Source: Planctomycetaceae bacterium (GTDB lineage Bacteria; Planctomycetota; Planctomycetia; Pirellulales; Thermoguttaceae). Taken from it: DNA of 5,687 nucleotides. Numbering within the stretch: the stretch's first letter is position 1; every line of letters starts with the position of its first letter. The notes beneath the pieces are model-generated. The model was given only the letters and a program-made list of their open reading frames with translations, was not told the DNA's origin and did not search any database. The stretch is from positions 1 through 5,687 of the forward strand of contig JAISBG010000058.1 in NCBI GenBank assembly GCA_031266315.1, given 5' to 3'. The position numbers and the translations under genes are program-made. Positions 1 to 5,687 of the stretch are shown here, one piece after another.

Positions 1-3000
1 GATTTGAACCGGACAGATGATTTCCATGTTCCTGTTCCGTCCGGTTGGCAATGTTTTTCGGAACCTCAACATCTTGTTACGGAATATAGTTACGACAGTC
101 AAGGACGTTTGACCGAATCTTTGGGTGCAGCGGTACGTTCTGTTTCGGAAAACAATTCGTTTGTAAGAATTCGTCGAGCATCCTGGACGGTTTATGATGA
201 TGTCAACCGTACCGTTTCCCATGCCGACGGCAGTGTAACACTGGACGAAACAGATAATATTGTTGCTAAAACCATCGCCAATCCGGTTTCGATAACTGTT
301 CGTGATCTTGCCGGTTATGTGATTGAAACAATCACAGCGTTTCGTGATTCCTGTAACGGTCAACTCACTGCAAGCGATGTTTTTCCACGTGTTAATTGGT
401 TGACTTGGGAAACGCATCGTTTTTCGTTCGGCAAAATGATTGCCCAACGGCAGTATCACGAAATACCGGAAAGCGGAGAAGGCACTTCCGACGAACATTA
501 TTCCGAAACACAATTCGGTTACGATATTCGCGGGCGCCGGAACAGAGTTATCAACCCGAACGGCATGATTTCACGTACGGTTATTGACTGGCGCGGGAAT
601 CCGGTTCAAACATGGCTCGGAACCAATGACAGCGGCGCAACGGATTCTTCGCCGAAAACATCACAAAACGGGAACGATATGATACTTGTAACCGAAAGTG
701 AATTCGGCGGGACAAGCAGTTGTGTGTCGTGTTCCGGAACAAAGGATAAACTGCGTGTTTCAATTCAGCATGTTGATGAGGATACTGTACGAGTAACGGA
801 AATCGGTTATGATTGGCGCGGTCGCCGGACGCATGTTTTTCATGATAACGACGCTTCGGGTAACCTGATTTACGATGTCCATTCTTATGACAATTTGAAC
901 CGCGCCGTGAAACAGGAAACATTTTTACTGGTTCCGAATCACGGACAAAATTCAGCGTCCAATTCCGGCTATTACGGTAACGGATATTATTCCAACAGTT
1001 CGCAAGAATCGCGTGAAACGATTCTTTCAACGAATTTGACCGGCGATGACCGATTGCTTGCCCGTGTGGAACAGGATTACGATGTTCGCGGACAAGTTTG
1101 GCGCACAGAAAATTCTGTCGTCGATCCGGCAACCGGTTTTGTTCGCGGAAAATTAGTTACGGAACGATGGTACGACGCGAAAGGTCATGTTGTCCGGTTG
1201 CACGAAAACCGGCAAAACTATGTTACGGAAAACACCTTCGATTCTTTGGGGCGTCACCTTTCAAGCCGGATCATCGGACTTGACGGAGTTGTTCTTCAAC
1301 AAACCGAAACAATTTTTGACACTAACGGTAACACTCTTTTCACCGCGCACGCCGAACGAACTGTTGATGCGGTCGGAACCGGTAATCTTTCATTGACTTC
1401 CGATCCGAAAGGTGAATTCCGTTACACAGGATATTGGTACGATCACGCGGGACGTCAAATAGCAAGTGCCGATTACGGCATTTCGCGGAACAGTTCCGAA
1501 TTACCCGCCTGTATTTTTGCACGGAATTTGTCGGCACGGCTTGAAAAAGTAATTGTCCGGTTACAAGCAGGAATCAAGATTGCCAAGCAGGAATTTCAGG
1601 CAATCGCCGATGCCCTTTCGTTATTGTGCGAATTATCTTCTTCTGATTATGCAACACAAATATTGCAAGAGTCCGCAACTGTGTTACAAGAAACAGAATT
1701 AAGTGATCCGCAAACGGTCGTAATTCAGTTACGTAATCTGCTCGATTCGCTTTACGAAGAGCTGGCTGTCCCGGAATCCTCCGAAACGATTCTCGTTATA
1801 CGAACAAATTATGACAATAAAACCGGTCAGGCAATTGCAACGATTGATCCGGCGGGACGTGAAACACGAATTGAGTACGATAATCTTGGTCGGACAATTC
1901 GGACAATCGCCAACTACCAACCGGACGAATTCGGAGCAGATAAAAATGTCACGGTAGAGTATTCTTACTCGAAAACGGGGAAAATTCTGACTCTCACCGC
2001 GATCAATTCTTCGACCGGAAACCAAGTAACACAATACGTTTACGACAAATTTGACCGTGTGATTAAAGAAATTTATCCCGACTCGGAAAATGCTCTTGAC
2101 GATTGCGTGACGTTTGGCTATAATTCGTCAAACGAACTAGTTTTGAAACAAGATCAAAATGGTTCGGTACACGAATATCGGTACGACAATTTCGGACGGC
2201 TGTTGACGGATACGGTAACAGTATTAGGCACCGGAGTTGATGATACGGTTCGGAAAATCAGTACGGAATATACAGTCGCCGGACAAATTCGTACAATAAC
2301 TTCTCTTGACGGGGAGGATAATGTGGTGAATCAGATTATGTATCAATATGACGAGAACGGACAACTCCAACGGGAATACACCGCCCATCACGGAGATGTT
2401 AATATTGCGTCCACTTCGTTTATTGGTTACGAATATGACATCGCCAAAACCGATAATTATTTCGATAATTCCTTGCGACTTGTTTCGGTAACTTATCCGA
2501 GCGGTAAAACTGTTTCGTATGAATATGATGAGTACGGTCGGACTGCCGGTATCAACGACGGTGATAATTCGCTGGTCGAATACAAGTATCAAGGTGTCAA
2601 CTCTGTATTACGTACAAAATATATTGAACCGAATTTGACACTGGATTATACGGTATCCGGCGCGTTGGATCGGTTCGGACGGATTACCGACCACGCATGG
2701 AAAAATGCTTCGGGTCAAAATATCGTACGGATTCAACACGGTTATGACCAACTCGGCAACCGAACTTATCGAAACGATAAAATCTTGCCGAACATGGACG
2801 AATTATATTCGTATGATGAAATAAACCAGATCAAGTTCTTGAATCGTGGAACATTAACTACGGATAATTCAACCATAACAAACGGTAATCACGCTGAAGC
2901 GTGGAATTTCGACGAAACAGGAAACTGGTTGCAATATAACCGTAACGGCAGTATCGAAAACCGTATCCATAACACGGCAAACGAAATTCTTAATACCGTT

Positions 3001-4197
3001 ACGCATGATAAAAACGGTAATATGACAATCATGCCGTCGCTTCAAACGCATGGAAGTTTATTATCCGCAACATACGACGCATGGAATCGAATTGTTTCCG
3101 TTTCAAATATCGCCGATTATCGTTATGATGGTCGGAATCATCGGATTTCAAAAGTTGTTGATGGCATTGAGACAATTTCGTACTTTAATCAGAACTGGCA
3201 GGAACTCGAATCTGTTACTGGTAATCAGATAACAAGTTACATCTGGGGATTACGATATATTGACGATCTCGTGTTACGGGAAAATGGAGAAGAACGATTG
3301 TATTCTCTTGCTGACCCCAATTGGAATGTCATTGCGATCTGTAATGCTGTAGGTAATGTTGTCGAACGTTACAATTACAATGCATTCGGAAAAAGGAATG
3401 TTTTCGATTCGGGTTTTACCGTTAAAGCAGATTCTGATTTCAACTGGAATCGGACATTCACTGGGCAAGTATTGGATAGCGAAACTGATTTGATATTGTA
3501 TCGAAATCGGTTTTACAGTGCAACATTGGGAAGATTTGTAACAAGAGATCCGGTTGCTTATAGCAGTGAAGACATGAATATTTATCGTTATACAATTAAT
3601 AATATAATGAAATATATTGATCTATATGGGTTATATTGTGGTGCTGGAATTGGTTGTACAGGTAATGCAGACCCTATACCGATATGGCAAAAAAATCATC
3701 CTAAAACTATTCCTTCTCTCCCGCCAACACCTCCAAGCAACCCTAGTTTTGAGCAGGCGTCAGGAAGCCCTCCAGTATGTATTACATCAGCAGTTAATGA
3801 TCCTGAATGGTTATATACTATAACTCAGGATGTTGCTATACCTGATATTATCGCACCTTCTTCTCCAATTAGTTTGGTTTTAAAATTATGTAGTTTAGTA
3901 AAAAATGGAAATATTACCATTATAAAACATACTCCCGATAATCTGGGTCCTAAACAAGTTGGATTGCCGTGTGAATGTCACTATTATGTTAAGCAAACAT
4001 GTAAAAAGACATGCTATAAATGCAACAAAAAAACAGAAACAATATTTGAAGGACGTGGTGGTGGACCTACCTACCAAGGTAAAATTGTTTCGGAGGAATG
4101 GTGTAATTTTGACGGTTCCGTTGGTTTAACAATGTATGGATGTAAATGTGAGCTCATTCCACCACTTCCTTCACCTCCTAATTTATGTGAAGACTAA
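1..4197 (+). CDS. RHS/YD-repeat protein, 5'-partial
   Basis: Large YD-repeat protein of the RHS family, open at the left edge: base 1 already reads in frame as DLNR, a common YD-repeat phrase, so the first TTG (base 4) is unlikely to be the true start. Residues here are counted from base 4 (1397 visible). YD motifs recur along the chain, for example YDSQGR (30-35), YDIRGR (173-178), YDWRGR (269-274), YDNLGR (625-630), YDNFGR (727-732) and YDEYGR (841-846). The RHS core end is GRFVTRDP (1176-1183) followed by DLYGL (1206-1210), a degenerate form of the usual DPxGL. RHS shells are known to form a hollow beta-cage around a C-terminal cargo and to act at the cell surface or after export. The export signal, if any, lies outside the window. 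After residue 1210 a different, cysteine-rich tip begins. A helical insert lies near 497-593. Phrasing resembles planctomycete RHS proteins. The family call is firm; a toxin role is inference. Confidence 0.93.
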   Translation, partial: DLNRTDDFHVPVPSGWQCFSEPQHLVTEYSYDSQGRLTESLGAAVRSVSENNSFVRIRRASWTVYDDVNRTVSHADGSVTLDETDNIVAKTIANPVSITVRDLAGYVIETITAFRDSCNGQLTASDVFPRVNWLTWETHRFSFGKMIAQRQYHEIPESGEGTSDEHYSETQFGYDIRGRRNRVINPNGMISRTVIDWRGNPVQTWLGTNDSGATDSSPKTSQNGNDMILVTESEFGGTSSCVSCSGTKDKLRVSIQHVDEDTVRVTEIGYDWRGRRTHVFHDNDASGNLIYDVHSYDNLNRAVKQETFLLVPNHGQNSASNSGYYGNGYYSNSSQESRETILSTNLTGDDRLLARVEQDYDVRGQVWRTENSVVDPATGFVRGKLVTERWYDAKGHVVRLHENRQNYVTENTFDSLGRHLSSRIIGLDGVVLQQTETIFDTNGNTLFTAHAERTVDAVGTGNLSLTSDPKGEFRYTGYWYDHAGRQIASADYGISRNSSELPACIFARNLSARLEKVIVRLQAGIKIAKQEFQAIADALSLLCELSSSDYATQILQESATVLQETELSDPQTVVIQLRNLLDSLYEELAVPESSETILVIRTNYDNKTGQAIATIDPAGRETRIEYDNLGRTIRTIANYQPDEFGADKNVTVEYSYSKTGKILTLTAINSSTGNQVTQYVYDKFDRVIKEIYPDSENALDDCVTFGYNSSNELVLKQDQNGSVHEYRYDNFGRLLTDTVTVLGTGVDDTVRKISTEYTVAGQIRTITSLDGEDNVVNQIMYQYDENGQLQREYTAHHGDVNIASTSFIGYEYDIAKTDNYFDNSLRLVSVTYPSGKTVSYEYDEYGRTAGINDGDNSLVEYKYQGVNSVLRTKYIEPNLTLDYTVSGALDRFGRITDHAWKNASGQNIVRIQHGYDQLGNRTYRNDKILPNMDELYSYDEINQIKFLNRGTLTTDNSTITNGNHAEAWNFDETGNWLQYNRNGSIENRIHNTANEILNTVTHDKNGNMTIMPSLQTHGSLLSATYDAWNRIVSVSNIADYRYDGRNHRISKVVDGIETISYFNQNWQELESVTGNQITSYIWGLRYIDDLVLRENGEERLYSLADPNWNVIAICNAVGNVVERYNYNAFGKRNVFDSGFTVKADSDFNWNRTFTGQVLDSETDLILYRNRFYSATLGRFVTRDPVAYSSEDMNIYRYTINNIMKYIDLYGLYCGAGIGCTGNADPIPIWQKNHPKTIPSLPPTPPSNPSFEQASGSPPVCITSAVNDPEWLYTITQDVAIPDIIAPSSPISLVLKLCSLVKNGNITIIKHTPDNLGPKQVGLPCECHYYVKQTCKKTCYKCNKKTETIFEGRGGGPTYQGKIVSEEWCNFDGSVGLTMYGCKCELIPPLPSPPNLCED
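1492..1782 (+). other. Helix-forming insert within the YD-repeat shell
   Basis: Residues about 497-593 of the RHS protein lack YD repeats. They show heptad-like spacing of Leu, Ile, Val and Ala with many Glu, Gln and Lys, as in the stretches LEKVIVRLQAG and LLDSLYEEL, which suggests two to four amphipathic helices. The insert follows WYDHAGRQIASADYG (478-492) and precedes TNYDNKTGQ (601-609), so normal YD repeats flank it and the reading frame is unbroken. In related proteins, as I recall them, this position is a short linker. Its function is unknown: it could be a surface-exposed domain, a lid on the cage or a binding module. Boundaries are approximate. Confidence 0.55.
3634..4194 (+). other. 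Variable C-terminal tip of the RHS protein (possible effector domain)
   Basis: Residues 1211-1397 (187 aa) follow the DLYGL core end and contain no YD repeats. A proline-rich linker (about 1224-1258, 11 prolines) leads to a hydrophobic stretch (about 1276-1299). Then comes a cysteine cluster, CECHYYVKQTCKKTCYKC (1323-1340), and further cysteines at 1367, 1380, 1382 and 1395. The tip has 13 cysteines in 187 residues, against 8 in the preceding 1210. Hand counts of GC fall from 30/60 at bases 541-600 to 18/60 at 3841-3900. RHS proteins commonly carry exchangeable toxin domains at this point. I recognise no nuclease, deaminase or ADP-ribosyltransferase motif, so the activity is unknown. Metal binding or a disulfide-stabilised fold are both possible, and it could also be a non-toxic tail. 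Confidence 0.6.
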
Positions 4198-4214
4198 AGT
4201 ATTCAAACTTGTAG

Positions 4215-4241
4215 TATACGAGAATAATCCCATTCCGTATA
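4215..4241 (+). terminator. Weak hairpin after the RHS stop codon
   Basis: TATACG (4215-4220) pairs with CGTATA (4236-4241), and the inner GAAT (4222-4225) pairs with ATTC (4232-4235). This gives a 10-bp stem with one bulged A and the loop AATCCC, 17 bases after the RHS stop codon. The stem is AT-rich and followed only by GTTTATGATT, not a clean T-tract, so intrinsic termination would be poor. It may instead protect the 3' end of the transcript or be chance. Confidence 0.25.
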
Positions 4242-4280
4242 GTTTATGATTACTCAATGTATCAATAAAGTTGAAATAAA

Positions 4281-4378
4281 CTCCTTACACTTGAGGTTTC
4301 GGTTTTCACCGGTGTTGTTATACTGTAAAGTCCAGTGTGATCTCCACTCATAAAACCGAAAACTCAATCTGTAAGGAG
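4281..4378. repeat. 98-base imperfect inverted repeat with Shine-Dalgarno-like arm
   Basis: Three consecutive stems nest in register. CTCCTTACA (4281-4289) pairs with TGTAAGGAG (4370-4378). TTGAG (4291-4295) pairs with CTCAA (4363-4367). TTTCGGTTTT (4297-4306) pairs with AAAACCGAAA (4352-4361). This gives 24 paired bases per arm, broken only by a 1x2 internal loop and one G-A mismatch. The central 45 bases include the palindrome CACCGGTG (4307-4314) and a small stem AGTG/CACT (4334-4337 with 4345-4348). The right arm ends in TAAGGAG, which fits the 16S anti-Shine-Dalgarno sequence, and folding would hide it. No T-tract follows, so it is not a classic terminator, and I see no clear target duplication. 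It could be a structured regulatory RNA, a MITE-like element or an intergenic palindrome family. Confidence 0.75.
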
Positions 4379-4510
4379 AATATATTTGTCGATTACTTTG
4401 AGATCCAGTTGTTTTTACCTTTTATACAACTTATTGTTTCAATATTTTATCTTTTCAATCTAAAAAATATTTGATGAGCAGTAATTTCCACAAAATGGAA
4501 ACCAGTGCCT

Positions 4511-4540
4511 TTGTCACCAATAAAATTATTTTGTTATAAA
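4511..4540 (+). promoter_or_regulatory. Sigma70-like promoter for the membrane-protein gene
   Basis: TTGTCA (4511-4516) matches the -35 consensus at five of six positions. TATAAA (4535-4540) matches the -10 consensus at five of six, with an 18-base spacer. Transcription would begin near 4547, about 24 bases before the ATG at 4571. This favours that ATG over the upstream in-frame GTG at 4505, which lies before the promoter. Caution: AT-rich DNA produces such matches by chance, and promoter rules in the presumed host are poorly known. Confidence 0.45.
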
Positions 4541-4570
4541 ATTTCAATTCACTTGCAATTTGAAAAGCTT

Positions 4571-5218
4571 ATGAAATTGTCTTCATATTTATTTTTTGTG
4601 ATTATTAAATTTTGTGAAATATGCTCACTTCTATTTCCTCTATATTTGTTTAAGGAAGACGAAACATCAACGTATTATATCTTAATCCTTTATGCTTGGA
4701 ATTCATTCTTAAAAATTTTATTTACTATTGGAATGACATTAGTATTGTATTCATCAGTAAATATTTTACAATCAATTTTAAGACCTGGGCGTTACCTTTT
4801 ATTAATGATAGGTACATATTCCTTCCTACCTGATATGTTGAATTTATTTACATTAATGTTTCCTAATATCAGTGTGTACTGTTCAATTATTAATAGTGTT
4901 CTATATACAGTTTTATTAATATTAGGTTTTTTTCTTTTTTTTTCAAAGGAATATTTTTATGGTATTTTTTTCCTTCTATATGCGATTCATAGTATTGTTG
5001 CTGTTTGTTTTTCCGTTGTAATTGTCAATTATTATTTAGGAATAGCTATTCTGTGTTTACTAAATTTGTTATTGTTGTTTTTTCTTTGGTATATGTGGAT
5101 ACACGATAATAAGAGAAACGATATTTTAAATTGTTTTGGTTATATTATTACATCTGTTATGTTGATTGGAGTTATAATTCCTCAATTTTTATTATGGTAC
5201 GGTGCGATTGTTCAATAG
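4571..5218 (+). CDS. Polytopic membrane protein of unknown function; candidate immunity protein
   Basis: A 215-residue, very hydrophobic protein with about seven predicted membrane segments, roughly at residues 5-26, 42-62, 74-97, 102-124, 129-153, 155-177 and 187-210. A charged loop HDNKRND (178-184) separates the last two. I do not recognise a family: no transporter signature, catalytic motif or channel filter is visible. The ATG at 4571 is preferred because a promoter-like sequence lies just upstream. The longer form from GTG 4505 would add 22 polar residues and precede that promoter. The ribosome-binding site is weak (GAAAAG, 4562-4567). Composition is very AT-rich (11 GC in 60 at 4921-4980), unlike the RHS core and closer to the RHS tip, which suggests shared foreign origin. 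Membrane proteins serve as immunity partners for pore-forming or membrane-targeting polymorphic toxins. That role here is inferred from position only. It could also be an unrelated orphan gene. Confidence 0.72.
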   Translation: MKLSSYLFFVIIKFCEICSLLFPLYLFKEDETSTYYILILYAWNSFLKILFTIGMTLVLYSSVNILQSILRPGRYLLLMIGTYSFLPDMLNLFTLMFPNISVYCSIINSVLYTVLLILGFFLFFSKEYFYGIFFLLYAIHSIVAVCFSVVIVNYYLGIAILCLLNLLLLFFLWYMWIHDNKRNDILNCFGYIITSVMLIGVIIPQFLLWYGAIVQ

Positions 5219-5401
5219 TTTTGAAATAGCTTAACATTACCGGTACGATAATAAAATATGGGACAATTTTTCGGAAGAGCAACAAGAAATGAGACGAATT
5301 ATTGCTTCGGTAATATTCCAAAAGTGAAAAAAATTGTTCAAAAATTTTGTTTTGCGCATACAATGACCGCAGATTGATCATTGACAATCAGATGAGATAA
5401 A

Positions 5402-5687
5402 TTAAATTCGTTCGACTTTGATGATTGGCAGATAAAGTCTTCCTTCAAGAAATTCAAGGTGAAGTTTTATTTTTGTTCCAGATTTGCCAGCAATACACAT
5501 TCGCGGTTTGGCACATGGAGTTGAATGTTTGACTTTGGGGCGTGTTTCAATTCTTGGTTTTGCATTGACGGCGTGACGATGATAATAAACTTCGTTTGGT
5601 GTTTTGCCATTGAGAGTCATGTGTGGTCGATATTTATTGTACCAATCAAAGAATAATTTCGTTTCATAAATCATGTCATCTTTCGAG
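5402..5687 (-). CDS. DDE integrase-core transposase, C-terminal end, partial
   Basis: The reading frame is open to the right edge: before the internal Met at 5674 it continues as SKDD, so the gene begins outside the window and only the last 94 or so residues are seen. The segment FFDWYNKYRPHMTLNGKTP (then NEVYY) is the hallmark end of a retroviral-type integrase core, as in IS3/IS481-like transposases, where YN..RPH..L...TP.E.Y follows the last catalytic glutamate. The tail that follows has PRIETRPK, a CAKPR segment, a basic GKSGTKIKLHL stretch and FLEGRLYLPIIKVERI. I associate it with integrase-core proteins abundant in Planctomycetota. The catalytic D, D and E residues would lie beyond the edge, so activity cannot be judged. 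The gene converges on the membrane-protein gene, with 183 bases between the two stop codons. No terminal inverted repeat is visible in that gap. Confidence 0.88.
   Translation of the reverse strand, partial: SKDDMIYETKLFFDWYNKYRPHMTLNGKTPNEVYYHRHAVNAKPRIETRPKVKHSTPCAKPRMCIAGKSGTKIKLHLEFLEGRLYLPIIKVERI

Larger units (their letters stand above)
4198..4570. other. Intergenic gap between RHS gene and membrane-protein gene
   Basis: This 373-base AT-rich stretch has no convincing full-size gene. It holds a short hairpin just after the RHS stop codon, a 98-base inverted repeat, a tiny hairpin at 4485-4501 (TTTCCA, loop CAAAA, TGGAAA) and a sigma70-like promoter near its right end. A 25-codon reading frame starting at TTG 4386 has a good ribosome-binding site but is otherwise unsupported. 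Confidence 0.7.

Noticed and set aside
581..1132. A 183-codon minus-strand reading frame
   Set aside because: It lies wholly antisense to the clearly coding RHS shell, is unusually rich in Arg and His, and has no recognisable motif. It is a shadow of YD-repeat codons.
4281..4378. Integron attC site or intrinsic terminator
   Set aside because: The arms lack the GTTRRRY/RYYYAAC core boxes of attC, and no T-tract follows the stem. Neither explanation fits.
4505..4570. Upstream GTG start extending the membrane protein by 22 residues
   Set aside because: The GTG precedes a good promoter match at 4511-4540 and has only a weak GGAA ribosome site. The ATG at 4571 gives a protein that enters its first membrane segment almost at once.
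5258..5377. A short plus-strand frame from ATG 5258, preceded by TTGAAA (5221-5226) and TACGAT (5244-5249) at 17-base spacing
   Set aside because: There is no Shine-Dalgarno sequence, the peptide is only 39 residues, and another frame over the same bases (HYRYDNKIWDNFSEEQQEM...) looks equally protein-like but has no start codon. It may be a decayed remnant, but there is not enough to call a gene or promoter.
5172..5387. A 71-codon minus-strand reading frame
   Set aside because: It overlaps the end of the membrane-protein gene antisense and has no ribosome site or family likeness that I can see. Its hydrophobic part may only reflect AT-rich sequence.
1..5687. CRISPR array, tRNA or rRNA
   Set aside because: No evenly spaced direct repeats and no tRNA-like or rRNA-like stretches were seen. 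The recurring TACGA and GGTCGG words in the RHS gene come from YD-repeat codons.

Overview
The window looks like part of an accessory region of a bacterial chromosome, most likely from a member of the Planctomycetota with moderate to low GC. That assignment is an inference from recalled family likeness. The giant YD-repeat (RHS-like) protein carries phrases I associate with planctomycete RHS proteins (YDWRGR, ASADYG, a GRFVTRDP...NIYRY...DxxGL core end). The integrase-type transposase tail at the right edge also matches a family common in that phylum. No rRNA, tRNA or housekeeping gene is present to confirm it.

Layout, left to right. (1) Bases 1-4197, plus strand: an RHS/YD-repeat gene already open at the left edge, so its N-terminus is missing. 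About 1210 visible residues of YD-repeat shell end in the RHS core signature. A 187-residue cysteine- and proline-rich C-terminal tip of lower GC follows. An unusual helix-forming insert of about 97 residues interrupts the YD repeats near residues 497-593. (2) Bases 4198-4570: a 373-base gap with a weak hairpin just after the stop codon, a striking 98-base imperfect inverted repeat (4281-4378) whose right arm holds a perfect Shine-Dalgarno-like sequence, and a sigma70-like promoter. (3) Bases 4571-5218, plus strand: a very AT-rich gene for a polytopic membrane protein of unknown family. (4) Bases 5219-5401: a 183-base gap with no convincing gene. (5) Bases 5402-5687, minus strand: the C-terminal end of a DDE integrase-core transposase running off the right edge.

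How the parts may work together: an RHS shell, a sharply different C-terminal tip and a downstream orphan membrane gene resemble a polymorphic-toxin and immunity arrangement beside a mobile-element gene. The order of parts and the composition shift are visible in the sequence. The toxin and immunity roles are inference: neither the tip nor the membrane protein matches a family I can name. The independent promoter and the large hairpin in the gap suggest the membrane gene is expressed separately from the RHS gene.
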